DNA from: a virus
IMG/VR virus record: IMGVR_UViG_3300032322_002561
Span: 62,001 to 126,000 of that record
DNA length: 64,000 nt
Direction: 5' to 3' (one strand)
Shown one piece after another: positions 29,827-39,069 of this stretch (its first letter is position 1; every line of letters starts with the position of its first letter). The translations under genes were made by a program, and so were the position numbers. The notes below the pieces were generated by a model that saw only the letters and a program-made list of their open reading frames with translations, was not told the DNA's origin and did not search any database.

Positions 29827-29862
29827 AAAAAAGACTGTTGTTTTTAGGCAACAGTCTTTAGC
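29827..29862 (-). terminator. Rho-independent terminator
   Basis: AAGACTGTTG/CAACAGTCTT 10-bp stem, 8-nt loop, T7 tract on the minus strand; ends the 29878 gene. Confidence 0.9.
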
Positions 29863-29877
29863 ATCTAATTGGGCGGT

Positions 29878-30372
29878 TTATACCGTGACAAACCAACACA
29901 GATTGGGATTGGTGCTTGGATACCAGGCCAGCCCATGTTTTAGCAGCACTTGCTGATAGGCTCTATGATGAGCTTGGTTTAGATAGTCCTGCTCATACAA
30001 CACATCTATGGCTTCTTGATCGGCGCCCACCAAAGATTTGGAATTGTATAACATGATGCATTCTATGAAATCATCTTCGGTACCGTAGTGTTTTTTCAAT
30101 ACTTCCCAATTTTCAGCACTGTAGATTGTGGTCAGTTGTCTTGGAGCACGATCACTAAAGGCACTGATCATCACAGTCTGGCCGCTTTCAATTGTGATAT
30201 TGATGTCAAAATTGTCAGGGATTTCGCCGTCAATGGTGTGAGTAAACAGTTCGGTTCCCATTGGATCCACAGGTACTTCACCAAGATAGAGTAGAGCATC
30301 GTCCTTGGTTACTCGAATTCTAGCAGTTTCATTCACTGCTACGCCGTAAAATGTTAAAATTTGTTGAGCCAT
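29878..30372 (-). CDS. Phage hypothetical protein, beta-rich N-terminus
   Basis: A 164-aa protein. Start chosen at MAQQILTFYGVAV because AAGGACA precedes it; a longer frame to 30495 crosses the divergent gene start. The first about 80 residues look like a beta-sandwich (ITIESGQTVMIS), the rest is helical. A TAAATA element lies 22 nt upstream. Function unknown. Confidence 0.65.
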   Translation of the reverse strand: MAQQILTFYGVAVNETARIRVTKDDALLYLGEVPVDPMGTELFTHTIDGEIPDNFDINITIESGQTVMISAFSDRAPRQLTTIYSAENWEVLKKHYGTEDDFIECIMLYNSKSLVGADQEAIDVLYEQDYLNQAHHRAYQQVLLKHGLAWYPSTNPNLCWFVTV

Positions 30373-30429
30373 GATTGTTTGTCCTTGTGCAATATTTACC
30401 AAGCTGGACCCCAACAAATAAGTATCAGC

Positions 30430-31491
30430 ATGCATGATCCTTACCATGAAATTTATCAGGGTGAAATATTTCACACAAGCAAGTGCATTTGGCACGAAAA
30501 CACCTTGCTTGATTTTTTACGCAGTAGCTTGATTAGTCTGGGCTACACTTCAATCGGTGCTAGCAACAAGGTTTGGCGTCGTGATCAGCGTACAGTGGTA
30601 GTTTGCTTGGTGGATGATTTTACCACCTGCAGTGAAGATTTTTCTCTTGCAGTTCCTTACTTGTTTGACAAAAATACTGTGATCATAACTGATAATCGAG
30701 TCACAGTGCCCACACAATATACTGTGTGCCAGCTACCCACGAGTTTTTATGGTATCTACTCGCACTCACCCAAAAACACACAGTGGCAACCTGATCGCAG
30801 ATTTTGCTTTGCTGTGAATCGCATGGATTCCAAACGATTGCTGATGTTTTTGGAAATGCAACTACGCAGCGAATATCAGCCAAATTCAGCCCATCTAGAC
30901 TATGTGAATTTCAACTGCTGGAGTTGGCAAGGTGACAATACCACTGCACAAGGCTTGAGAGAAAATTTTCAACGTGAATATCACAGTCTTGAAGCACAGT
31001 ACAACGAAGTCTATGCGTCCACTTTTCAACGTGTCAGTGAAAACATGCCATTTCGCAATCATGACCTAACGCAGGAACAGGCGCATGTCAGTGCCTGGCT
31101 AAACATTGTCATGGAAACCTACAGCAGTGACAGTACCATAGCTGTCAGTGAAAAAATCTTTAGAGCCTTGTGTTTGCCTGTGCCCTGGATGGTGTATGCC
31201 GGCAAACACACTGTGGCCTATTTAAACAGTTTGGGATTTGATGTCATGCTGGATGTAATTGGTCATCGCTACGATGGCATGATCGAAAACCGCACAGCCG
31301 CTTATGGCGACAAAATGGTGGACTTTTTGTTTGAAGCCACAGAAGCTGTAGAATCCATGCAACAACAAAATCTAAAACAGCGAGCACTGCAAGCGTCTCA
31401 ACACAATCAACTTCTGCTAAAACAACTACAACAACAGTGGCCCCAGGATTTTGCCGCCTGGTGGCCGAGTGTGGTAGATCTAATTCAATAA
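30430..31491 (+). CDS. Glycosyltransferase-like protein (GT10-like C-terminal motif)
   Basis: A 353-aa protein. Near the C-terminus VSEKIFRALCLPVPWMVYAG followed by YLNSLGFDVM resembles the motif of phage fucosyltransferase-like (GT10-type) proteins (SEKxxxAxxxxxPxxxxG...LxxLGF). The N-terminal half is unrecognised. Start at MHDPYH chosen; longer frames overlap the divergent gene. First of three overlapping + strand genes. Confidence 0.6.
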   Translation: MHDPYHEIYQGEIFHTSKCIWHENTLLDFLRSSLISLGYTSIGASNKVWRRDQRTVVVCLVDDFTTCSEDFSLAVPYLFDKNTVIITDNRVTVPTQYTVCQLPTSFYGIYSHSPKNTQWQPDRRFCFAVNRMDSKRLLMFLEMQLRSEYQPNSAHLDYVNFNCWSWQGDNTTAQGLRENFQREYHSLEAQYNEVYASTFQRVSENMPFRNHDLTQEQAHVSAWLNIVMETYSSDSTIAVSEKIFRALCLPVPWMVYAGKHTVAYLNSLGFDVMLDVIGHRYDGMIENRTAAYGDKMVDFLFEATEAVESMQQQNLKQRALQASQHNQLLLKQLQQQWPQDFAAWWPSVVDLIQ

Positions 31492-32126
31492 TGGATCAGG
31501 TACAACAAATGCTGGGGCAGGAATTTGCCATGTTCTATTGTGGCAAGTTGCCATTCACCAAACTTGTTCCACAGCAAACTCTTGATGATTCAATCCGGGT
31601 AGTCAATCACTATCTCAAAACACACGGCAACAATTTGAGTGAGTGGGAGTCAGGCATGCAGGACGAAATAGCTCGTTTGCTGAATGTGAATTGGATATGG
31701 CAGAGATTGAAACAGGAGCCTATAAGAAAACCTTTTTTGGTTCACGAGCACCAACAAGATTTTAAAATTGACTGCGGTGACACCAGACACATGGCATTGA
31801 ATTTGTTGCCGGACCCACCCACAGTCACAGCAGTGATCACAGTGCCTAAATCTCAATCTGCTCACTACAGTGCTTGGCAACCGATTCACTCAGATCAAGA
31901 CTTAATAGCCATGATTGGTCTGGATGCTGGCTCTGCGCAGATCTATTACACCAAAACGCATGGCATGGATTGGGCCGTGAGTTGGTTGGAAATTGGAGAC
32001 AACTCCACCAGTCATCACTTGCACAACATTACAGTCAAACTCAACATGATGCAACAGTATCTTAATGACCAACAAAATTTTGAATTCTCTCGAGCCTGGT
32101 TTACCCAATATCATGACTGGAGTTGA
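31491..32126 (+). CDS. Hypothetical protein, weak ParB/Srx-like resemblance
   Basis: A 211-aa protein starting at the TAATG junction with the previous gene. FKIDCGDTRHMALNL is vaguely like the ParB/Srx nucleotide-binding turn, but this is not firm. Coupled to the two flanking glycosyltransferase-like genes, so possibly an accessory factor of the same pathway. Confidence 0.55.
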   Translation: MDQVQQMLGQEFAMFYCGKLPFTKLVPQQTLDDSIRVVNHYLKTHGNNLSEWESGMQDEIARLLNVNWIWQRLKQEPIRKPFLVHEHQQDFKIDCGDTRHMALNLLPDPPTVTAVITVPKSQSAHYSAWQPIHSDQDLIAMIGLDAGSAQIYYTKTHGMDWAVSWLEIGDNSTSHHLHNITVKLNMMQQYLNDQQNFEFSRAWFTQYHDWS

Positions 32127-33088
32127 TGTTGGACTATTGTGATCTTTACATTCAAACTCTAAAGGAACAAGGGTTTGAGCCAGTTTTGATTCCCAATGCG
32201 TTTGACACTCCCTATGATTCTGTACTGGGGTGGCCAGTAAAACTTCCCCAAGTCAAATTTAACAAACGCACAATCTTGGTCATGCATTTTCAAGATTTTG
32301 TGACCATACGTCAAGGACAAATTCTAGAACTTGCAAAATTAGAAAAACACTATGGCGCCAACGCTGACAAGATTTTGGTCACACACTGGAATCGTGATCT
32401 TGCCAAACTCTATCATGGACCCATAAACTTAATTGAATTCAGCAATCACAACTATGCCTTGATGAATCGTCTGGCACAACAGACAAAAACTTGGCTACCA
32501 CAAGTTTCATCCACAGCTAGATCTGGATGGATGTGTCTGAACGGACGTATTTGTCATCATCGCATGCGAGTGCGTGACGTGTTACAGTCATGGCCCAATG
32601 GGTGTTTGAGTTTTGGTACAGAAATATCTTTGCCTGAATGGAATTATGCCACTTATCGTGGCACGGATAATGATGAGAATTTTCAACGTCTGGCCGCCCT
32701 ATACGGTCGACACGCAGTAAACATTGTGACCGAAACCGAATATGACACCACTCCAGGAATCATAACTGAAAAAACCTTGTTGGCCATGCTGGCAGGACAA
32801 ATACCTGTGGTAATAGGATACGCTGGCATTGTAGAACATCTGCGTGATCTTGGACTAGATGTGTTTGATGACTTGGTAGATGTCACCTATGACAGCTTGC
32901 CCAACAGTGTTCGAGCCGAACAGGCCCTGGAAAAAAACAAACACGTCATCCTGGGCCCAATTAATTTTGCACAATATTGGCCACGATTACAAAAACAACA
33001 GCAACGTGTGTTGATAGAATTACCGGCCTGGTATCAACAAAATTTTTGTCGACAAGTCACTGAGTTGGCACAACGTTTACTGTCTTGA
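32126..33088 (+). CDS. Glycosyltransferase-like protein (exostosin/GT10-like)
   Basis: A 320-aa protein starting with ATG overlapping the previous TGA (TGATG). MCLNGRICHHRMRVRDVL in the middle and IITEKTLLAMLAGQIPVVIG followed by HLRDLGLDVFDDLVD match the phage GT10/exostosin-like pattern. Paralogous in its C-terminal motif to the 30430 protein. Probably transfers a sugar to a phage or host glycan. Confidence 0.66.
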   Translation: MLDYCDLYIQTLKEQGFEPVLIPNAFDTPYDSVLGWPVKLPQVKFNKRTILVMHFQDFVTIRQGQILELAKLEKHYGANADKILVTHWNRDLAKLYHGPINLIEFSNHNYALMNRLAQQTKTWLPQVSSTARSGWMCLNGRICHHRMRVRDVLQSWPNGCLSFGTEISLPEWNYATYRGTDNDENFQRLAALYGRHAVNIVTETEYDTTPGIITEKTLLAMLAGQIPVVIGYAGIVEHLRDLGLDVFDDLVDVTYDSLPNSVRAEQALEKNKHVILGPINFAQYWPRLQKQQQRVLIELPAWYQQNFCRQVTELAQRLLS

Positions 33089-33442
33089 CAGCATTTCTAT
33101 GTAGTGATCTAGATCGCCCAATAACGACAGCATCATGGCTTCACGACTGCCAAACACAATTAGCTTGGCATTTTTTCCTGGACGTATGTAATAAGGACAT
33201 GACAGTTTTTGATCTAGAGCCAAATAGGCACTGGGCTTTAGAGGATAGCGTCCAGATAAATCATACTGCCATCTTTCAATCTCCAGCATGTTAAAGATGA
33301 TGTATCCAGCTTCGGACAATCGCATGCCACCTTGATCTCTTAGATTTACCCACCACTCTTTCAAGGCCACGTCGCATTTAGGACGCACCTCGGCACTGAG
33401 TTTTTCAAGAAGTTGTTGAGTGATCAGAGTCTTATTGAGCAT
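33077..33442 (-). CDS. Conserved small phage protein
   Basis: A 121-aa protein starting MLNKTLITQQLL inside the stop of the upstream gene. SCPYYIRPGKNAKLIVFGS and a final LLGDLDHYIE motif are of a type seen in T4-like phages of aquatic bacteria. The C-terminus faintly recalls the 9-12 kb array. Overlaps the convergent glycosyltransferase by 12 bp. Confidence 0.7.
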   Translation of the reverse strand: MLNKTLITQQLLEKLSAEVRPKCDVALKEWWVNLRDQGGMRLSEAGYIIFNMLEIERWQYDLSGRYPLKPSAYLALDQKLSCPYYIRPGKNAKLIVFGSREAMMLSLLGDLDHYIEMLSRQ

Positions 33443-33731
33443 GCGGGTACACTTGGTCCCCTTGCCGCAATAGTACCACTGTGAATTTGTCAGTCTTGAA
33501 TTGACTGTTGAGTTTTTTGGCCAAGTTGATAGCATGGCCAGGATTGGAGAACGAAACTTTTTTGTATTTGGGCCCTGGATACTGAGTCAGCATGTTGCTG
33601 GTTTTAAGATTGATAGGTGCATGATCAAAAAACACAGCCCATACTCCATCGGATGCCAAGACCTGTTCGGTTTTGTAAGTGTGCTTGTCGGTATGTTCGA
33701 CCAACACCTGCGGCTTGGGTCTACTCATCAT
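33432..33731 (-). CDS. Conserved T4-like phage hypothetical protein
   Basis: A 99-aa protein: VLVEHTDKHTYKTEQVL, YPGPKYKKVSFSNPGHA and NLAKKLN are a conserved pattern of T4-like aquatic phages (from memory). AGGAGATA ribosome site and GATAAATA (33745-33752) upstream. Function unknown. Confidence 0.75.
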   Translation of the reverse strand: MMSRPKPQVLVEHTDKHTYKTEQVLASDGVWAVFFDHAPINLKTSNMLTQYPGPKYKKVSFSNPGHAINLAKKLNSQFKTDKFTVVLLRQGDQVYPHAQ

Positions 33732-33744
33732 TATCTCCTAGCTT

Positions 33745-33752
33745 TATTTATC
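33745..33752 (-). promoter_or_regulatory. T4-late-like promoter element
   Basis: GATAAATA on the minus strand followed by AGGAGATA and the ATG of the 99-aa gene 14 nt on. Confidence 0.45.
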
Positions 33753-33760
33753 AAAATAAA

Positions 33761-33970
33761 CTAGGGATTTTTAAATGCACCGCCCACTAATTCTACTTGT
33801 ATTACTTCTTCTTTTGTGGATTTATCACGCATTTGTTCAAGAGTCAACAACAATTTGGTTATATCTGCGTGCAAATCCTTGGCATCACGCAAGGTCATTT
33901 GTAGATCTTTTTGACCACGTGCTTCGGAGACCTTGATTAGATCTATAAAACGATGTATATGCAAACTCAT
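33761..33970 (-). CDS. Small helical phage protein
   Basis: A 69-aa protein with a coiled, charged helix (DLHADITKLLLTLEQMRDK). Starts directly after the upstream stop. Function unknown. Confidence 0.7.
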   Translation of the reverse strand: MSLHIHRFIDLIKVSEARGQKDLQMTLRDAKDLHADITKLLLTLEQMRDKSTKEEVIQVELVGGAFKNP

Positions 33971-34423
33971 TTATGCGGCTTCAAAAGTTTCGGCCTGTTC
34001 CTTGGTGTGGAACGGACCTTGATACTGATAGCGTTCTAACAAGATCAGTTTGGGATTGTGTACCAACTTCCAGGTACGATGTTGTTTGACTTGATACCAT
34101 CCGGCTGCATACCATGATTTACTTTTGCGTTCCTTGGTAAACAAAGGCAATCTATACTTGACGTTCCACATGGCATTGAATGTTCGACAGTCGGTATCAA
34201 ATCCGTGTACCTGACGTGCCTTGGCTGGTGTGGCCTTTTCCGCGGGCGAAAATTCAATGTCCAGACTTTTTCTCACCATGGGAATGGTCTTGAATCGTTG
34301 CACACGATTATCAATGCGTATCACATATTCGCCCTTGTCGGCTTCCAGGGCACCAACTTTTTGATCATTTTGTTTAAGGATCCAGTATTGCTTGTCAATC
34401 ACAGGTTTAGCTACTATTTTCAT
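33971..34423 (-). CDS. Conserved T4-like phage hypothetical protein
   Basis: A 150-aa protein; start MKIVAKPV at 34423 has AAAGGAGT. Contains KVGALEADKGEYVIRID, LPLFTKERKSKSWYAAGWY and LILLERYQYQGPF, a conserved arrangement in T4-like phages without known role. Overlaps the 5' nuclease end by 17 bp, so it could support replication. Confidence 0.74.
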   Translation of the reverse strand: MKIVAKPVIDKQYWILKQNDQKVGALEADKGEYVIRIDNRVQRFKTIPMVRKSLDIEFSPAEKATPAKARQVHGFDTDCRTFNAMWNVKYRLPLFTKERKSKSWYAAGWYQVKQHRTWKLVHNPKLILLERYQYQGPFHTKEQAETFEAA

Positions 34424-35417
34424 TGAGTACTCCTTTGTATGTTTCATTCATCCATCGGCCAAAACTTTCAGCCGACTCACTGCACTTGTTTAATTCATAT
34501 TTGCCACAAAACTGCATGAATCGCACACCCACCTGTCCTACATCCTTGTGACTGATCTGTTCACGTATGGCCGCATCCACTGTGGTCTTGACTTCTGCAG
34601 GCTGAGCTGTCAAATCAATCAAGGTCCTGTTGCGTTCATAATCGTCTAGTACTCTATGTTCTACACCGTCGGGATCAGTCCAGCGTTGCAACATCAAGTT
34701 GTTCCAATTGTATCCTTTTTTGTCTCGATCAGCATACGCCTCTTGTAGGCCAACTTTGTTCTTGGTCCCTTTTGTACGCACTCCAGGAAACGCTGAAAAA
34801 ACATTGTCACTCGAGTCGCCTCGCATGCACTTCTCAAAAAGTAGCCACTGTGGGTCCGGAATCGTTTTAGGTTCCTTTGTTTTCTTGTCAATGACTGGTT
34901 TACCCTTGGCATCAAAGATTCCTTCTATGGTGATTAATTCATCGGTGATTCCATTGTACTGCTTGACATTGGGTGCTACTAGTTGAACAAAGTCAGTGTC
35001 ACTTGAAATTACTACATGTTCATCTTGGGGGTGTAGTGCGATCCAGCGAGCAATAATATCGTCGCCTTCTGCGGTAGGGCATCTGATAACGCTACAGTTG
35101 GTCCTATCGCTCAAGTATTTAGTCAGCGCATCATAGGTTTCCCAGAACATCTTGTCTTCTTCTAGTTCGTTTTCTGTGAGTGCTTGCCGGGCCACAGCAC
35201 GGTTGTTTTTGTAAGGCTTGTACATGTCCTTGCGCCACGATCTGCCCTCAAGTGCAAAAACCACGTGATCGGCTTCAAATCTGCGTGCCACTTTGTTGGC
35301 AGCCATTAGCGTAACATGCAAGGCAAAGCCCAGTTTTTCCCAGGTATCAGCCGCACGAAACGCACCGTGTCTGGCACGAAAAAACATGTTGGCTGTGTCT
35401 ATGAGCACATACTTCAT
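34407..35417 (-). CDS. T4 RNase H-like 5'-3' exonuclease (FEN family)
   Basis: A 336-aa nuclease that removes RNA primers from lagging strands. VLIDTANMFFRARH (4-17) has the first metal Asp, RWRKDMY-like GRSWRKDMYKPYKNNR the helical arch, TAEGDDIIARWIA (about 117) and ISSDTDFVQL (about 138) the acidic centre, and CMRGDSSDNVFSAFPGV (about 198) the helix-hairpin-helix Asp pair. Groups functionally with the polymerase and clamp. Confidence 0.92.
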   Translation of the reverse strand: MKYVLIDTANMFFRARHGAFRAADTWEKLGFALHVTLMAANKVARRFEADHVVFALEGRSWRKDMYKPYKNNRAVARQALTENELEEDKMFWETYDALTKYLSDRTNCSVIRCPTAEGDDIIARWIALHPQDEHVVISSDTDFVQLVAPNVKQYNGITDELITIEGIFDAKGKPVIDKKTKEPKTIPDPQWLLFEKCMRGDSSDNVFSAFPGVRTKGTKNKVGLQEAYADRDKKGYNWNNLMLQRWTDPDGVEHRVLDDYERNRTLIDLTAQPAEVKTTVDAAIREQISHKDVGQVGVRFMQFCGKYELNKCSESAESFGRWMNETYKGVLNENSS

Positions 35418-36130
35418 TTTGAGCTTTCTAAAATTTTATTATCAGTAATATATTGTAACAGATATTCTGCCCAAAAGCAATGGGCCGCTGGACCAAAATG
35501 CCAGCTTTTTTCATTTACAGTTTCAAAACAGTTGTCTTTTAACACACGATCATAGGTTGATTCGGCATCATAGGGTCGGATATAATGTCCATCCCAATCC
35601 ATGCGATTTTGAGTTTGACTAAAATCTGTGTTACCGTTGAACATGACATGCCGAACTCCTTGCTCCTGAAGCTCTTGATGGAAGCGCCAAATTTGATCAT
35701 GAGCCTGGCGAGTTTTTTCCTGCCAGTCTAGGCCTATAATGTAATGTCGATATTTCTCTTGCATTTCCGCTGGTACGCTGTCAGTGCCTGATGCCCCTAC
35801 TTGATAATATTCACCGTTGTGTAACCACTCTTCTCGTTCCCAGGTGCTCCATTGTATTACCATGAACGTGTCTGCTAGTGCTGTGGGATTTTGTTCAATC
35901 CAAGATCTGGTAGTGCGTATGATACGATCATTGCTACAACCGGCTTGGGCCTCGCAGACCAGAATAGCTCCTAGTTGGTTGGCCAATTCGCAACCAAAAC
36001 TGGCACGTAGGTTATCGGGGTGTGGGCGTTGACCCATGCTCCAATACAGGCCGTCGTCACAGGCCCAGGCATGCGGGTTTACACATTCGGCAGCGGCCGC
36101 ATGGCTATCACCGTTAACATACAGTATCAT
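35414..36130 (-). CDS. SGNH-like hydrolase family protein
   Basis: A 238-aa protein: VNGDSHAAAAEC (block I GDS), CEAQAGCSNDRIIR (block II Gly-Asn), and HFGPAAHCFWAEYLL near the end with the catalytic-type His. Overlaps both neighbours by 4 bp. Shared with three other such proteins here; likely an esterase acting on a glycan. Confidence 0.72.
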   Translation of the reverse strand: MILYVNGDSHAAAAECVNPHAWACDDGLYWSMGQRPHPDNLRASFGCELANQLGAILVCEAQAGCSNDRIIRTTRSWIEQNPTALADTFMVIQWSTWEREEWLHNGEYYQVGASGTDSVPAEMQEKYRHYIIGLDWQEKTRQAHDQIWRFHQELQEQGVRHVMFNGNTDFSQTQNRMDWDGHYIRPYDAESTYDRVLKDNCFETVNEKSWHFGPAAHCFWAEYLLQYITDNKILESSK

Positions 36131-36660
36131 CGTGTTTGAACAGCGTAATCTTCTGGATGCGGTAGTTTGAGATCTGATTCAGCTGGTCCATTTTTTAACA
36201 ACCTTTCGCTTTCGGCCTGCGCCACACGTTTGCGTAGACTGCTGGAACTGAAGCTATGGTCTCGGCCGTTGAACACAATTTCAATGCCACGCTGATAGCA
36301 TTCTTGTTCGCCAGTAAAGTTTTTGTTTTCGTATTCCACACCCAGGATACGCACATCCACAGGCAAGATCAACAACAGGTCCACAAGATCCTGTTCGGTT
36401 TGATACACCACCACTTCATCTACATAACGACAAGCAGCCAATTGTATTTGCCGTTCTACTATGCTTTGCACAGGCTTGTTCTTGGTATCGGGTCTATCTA
36501 TAGTAGGATCAGTTTGCAGGCCGCAGATCAAGTAATCACAAACATTTTTTGCCTCACTGAGCATGGCGATATGTCCGGCATGTAGCATGTCAAAGGTGCT
36601 GAATGTGATGCCAATCTTTTTTCCTTCGGCATGCAGTTGTTTGATGTGATTGAATATCAT
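36127..36660 (-). CDS. Cytidylyltransferase-like nucleotidyltransferase
   Basis: A 177-aa protein of the GlyCT/TagD type: ITFSTFDMLHAGHIAMLSEA with the HxGH motif (25-28), then DYLICGLQTDP and the C-terminal FSSSSLRKRV (ISSTxLRxR motif). Activates an alcohol or sugar phosphate with CTP. N-terminal GTFD is replaced by STFD. ATGA-linked between two SGNH genes. Confidence 0.85.
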   Translation of the reverse strand: MIFNHIKQLHAEGKKIGITFSTFDMLHAGHIAMLSEAKNVCDYLICGLQTDPTIDRPDTKNKPVQSIVERQIQLAACRYVDEVVVYQTEQDLVDLLLILPVDVRILGVEYENKNFTGEQECYQRGIEIVFNGRDHSFSSSSLRKRVAQAESERLLKNGPAESDLKLPHPEDYAVQTR

Positions 36661-37331
36661 AAGGCTTTGAGTAGTTGATTTTTGTTTAAATTGCTAAATT
36701 CAAAATTTTCAAATTTGGTTTGAAAGATTCCTGGTACTAAATTGTCACTAATAAGTTTGGCTAAAATTTCGTTATTTTTCACAGTGAGATGACATTGGCG
36801 TAGATCTTTGTGTGATTTAAATATGTCTTCTAATCTTTGTTTAGGAAAGAACAATTTAATTTCATGATAACAAAGATCATACAGATTAAAAAATGATTCA
36901 AGTGGTGCTGGAAAACACGGGATAATCATGAGATTTGGCACGGTTCTTAAATAATGTTCCACAATTATTTTCCCCAAAAAATTTTCATAGTCCCAAGAAA
37001 AAATATATTTGAAATATTTTTTACAGGCATCTACTACTTCTTGATTATCAAATGCCAAATCTAATTCTGCTGATTGCAATGAGTTATAGGAGGAGTGAAA
37101 AAAATCATTGCCGTTGGCCACACTGATTCTTGCAGGAGTGGTCACACACCAAATATTAAAATCAAATTTTGAGTGATGTTTTTCTAAAAGATCCATGCTG
37201 TATTTGATACTGGATCCTCCTGTGCCATAACAAGTAACTACATGGCCATGATCAAGACACAACCTTTGCCACCATGCATGTTGAGATGAGTTTTTTTCAG
37301 CGTAGCTATCACCAAAAACGGCAATTTTCAA
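36657..37331 (-). CDS. SGNH-like hydrolase family protein
   Basis: A 224-aa protein: AVFGDSYAEKNSS (block I) and YGTGGSSIKYSMDLL (block II); KDLRQCHLTVKNNEILAKLI near the end carries the His. AT-rich compared with neighbours. Same ATGA chain as the cytidylyltransferase. Confidence 0.72.
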   Translation of the reverse strand: MKIAVFGDSYAEKNSSQHAWWQRLCLDHGHVVTCYGTGGSSIKYSMDLLEKHHSKFDFNIWCVTTPARISVANGNDFFHSSYNSLQSAELDLAFDNQEVVDACKKYFKYIFSWDYENFLGKIIVEHYLRTVPNLMIIPCFPAPLESFFNLYDLCYHEIKLFFPKQRLEDIFKSHKDLRQCHLTVKNNEILAKLISDNLVPGIFQTKFENFEFSNLNKNQLLKAL

Positions 37332-37714
37332 CTGACTTCGCTCCTACCATCTCCAAGATTGCGACTCTGCACATAGATACCACTGGTGCGTATGGCCTGT
37401 TCTTGTTCCCAGGTTTCCATGACCACGTGCCTACAAACATTTTGAAACCAACGATCCACAATTTCAGCATCGGTATCTGTGGGCTTCAACATGTACCCGG
37501 CCTTGACAAGTCTGGCTACAAAAATGTCATTCCAATCCAGTTCAAATGCACCCTGATGCAAATTGTTGGGGTCAACATCAATTCTCAATACTTGTACCCA
37601 AGGCTCACCTTGCTCAGTGGCCAACTCTTTTTCAGATTTCTTTGGCGGCCGAGATTCTTTAGGAGTATCTACCTTGGCAGGTTTTTTCTTTTTAAATATG
37701 TCAAACAGGCTCAT
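37328..37714 (-). CDS. Conserved T4-like phage hypothetical protein
   Basis: A 128-aa protein: basic Lys-rich N-terminus (FDIFKKKKPAK), then GAFELDWNDIFVARLVKAGY, RWFQNVCRHVVMETWEQE and a final NLGDGRSEVS, a pattern recognised from T4-like aquatic phages. Function unknown, possibly structural. Confidence 0.78.
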   Translation of the reverse strand: MSLFDIFKKKKPAKVDTPKESRPPKKSEKELATEQGEPWVQVLRIDVDPNNLHQGAFELDWNDIFVARLVKAGYMLKPTDTDAEIVDRWFQNVCRHVVMETWEQEQAIRTSGIYVQSRNLGDGRSEVS

Positions 37715-37723
37715 TACAACTCC

Positions 37724-38815
37724 TTAAAATAAATCAATCTGCTCCCATGGCAATGTGTCTTTGCCAAAATGACCATAATTGGTTGTAGAACTGTAAATGG
37801 GGCGGAATAGGTCAAATCGCTTGATAATGCCTGCTGGAGTAAGATCTACATTGTCTTGCACCCACTGTGTCAGCGCACGACTGTCGCCGTTGCTGTCAAT
37901 GTAGAAACTCATGGGCTGAGCTAGACCAATAGCGTAACTGATCTGACATGTGGCCCAGTCTGCACGACCCGATGCCACAATATTCTTGGCAAGATATCGC
38001 ATCATGTATGCGGCACTTCGGTCCACCTTGGTGGGATCTTTACCACTGAATGCACCACCACCATGTGGTGCGTACCCACCATAGGTGTCCACAATGATCT
38101 TGCGTCCGGTCAAGCCCGTGTCACCATCGGGCCCGCCAATGACAAATCTACCAGTTGGATTGATATGAAACTCGGTTTGATCATCTACCAATTGACTTGG
38201 TAACGTATTGCGAATAATATGTTCTACAGTTTTTCTTACTGTTTCAATATCAACTTCGTTTTCATGCTGAGTTGAACAAACTACCTTGGCTATGCGCACA
38301 GGCTTGTTGGTGTCGTCGTATTCAAATGTAACTTGTGCCTTGGCATCCGGACCCAACCAACTTATAACACCGTGTTTTCGTACATCAGTTAAGGCATGTA
38401 AAATTTCATGGCTCCAGTAAATTGCGCTGGGCATAAATGCTTTGGTTTCTTTGCAGGCATAGCCAAACATCAAGCCTTGATCACCGGCACCAAATGTATC
38501 GGTTCCTAGTGCAATGTCGGCACTTTGACCATGCATGAGGTTTGTGATTTCTAGTGTGCGCCAGTCAAATCCGGCCTGTTCGTAACCAACGTCCTTGACA
38601 ACCTTGCGAACTGCTGAATCAACTTCTTGAGCATGCAACACCCCTTTGTATTCGCCAGCTACTACCACTCGATTTGTGGTCACCAAGGTCTCGCATGCAC
38701 ATCTAAGCGCCGGATCTTGCTTGGTCATGACAAGATCAAGTACTGCATCACTGATGGCATCGGCCACTTTGTCTGGATGACCTTCGCTAACGCTTTCACT
38801 TGTAAACAAATAACT
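37724..38815 (-). CDS. metK: S-adenosylmethionine synthetase MetK
   Basis: Makes SAM from methionine and ATP. SESVSEGHPDK at the N-terminus, GAGDQGLMFGYAC (ATP site), GGPDGDTGLTGRKIIVDTYG and HGGGAFSGKDPTKVDRS (P-loop) are all conserved. 363 aa from MSYLF, which has GGAGA upstream; the frame is open 12 codons further. SAM would serve the methyltransferases and radical SAM enzymes here. Confidence 0.97.
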   Translation of the reverse strand, partial: SYLFTSESVSEGHPDKVADAISDAVLDLVMTKQDPALRCACETLVTTNRVVVAGEYKGVLHAQEVDSAVRKVVKDVGYEQAGFDWRTLEITNLMHGQSADIALGTDTFGAGDQGLMFGYACKETKAFMPSAIYWSHEILHALTDVRKHGVISWLGPDAKAQVTFEYDDTNKPVRIAKVVCSTQHENEVDIETVRKTVEHIIRNTLPSQLVDDQTEFHINPTGRFVIGGPDGDTGLTGRKIIVDTYGGYAPHGGGAFSGKDPTKVDRSAAYMMRYLAKNIVASGRADWATCQISYAIGLAQPMSFYIDSNGDSRALTQWVQDNVDLTPAGIIKRFDLFRPIYSSTTNYGHFGKDTLPWEQIDLF

Positions 38816-38832
38816 CATGCTATCTCCATTTA

Positions 38833-39063
38833 TTAATCTTTTAACTGCCAAATCAAATGCTCGTATCGATCATGCCAGTGAGTTTCTACCGCATCCGATC
38901 CGGGTCCAGTCCATACAGCACGGCCACGATAGGCCAAGGTTCCTGGCCATAACATTTTGTTGCTTATTATGCATCTTCGCGGCCAGGTTATTCTGCGCAA
39001 CTCCCATTGTGCTCTAATGTAAAAATATCCATCACGCCTGTCTATTTTTTCTGGTATAGGCAT
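38833..39063 (-). CDS. Small hypothetical protein
   Basis: A 76-aa Arg/Trp-rich protein (ELRRITWPRRCIISNK). No motif recognised. Between MetK and a membrane protein. Confidence 0.6.
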   Translation of the reverse strand: MPIPEKIDRRDGYFYIRAQWELRRITWPRRCIISNKMLWPGTLAYRGRAVWTGPGSDAVETHWHDRYEHLIWQLKD

Positions 39064-39069
39064 GTGTTT

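Noticed and set aside
31491-32126. ParB-like nuclease assignment
   Set aside because: Only one short turn (DCGDTRHMAL) resembles the family; kept as hypothetical.
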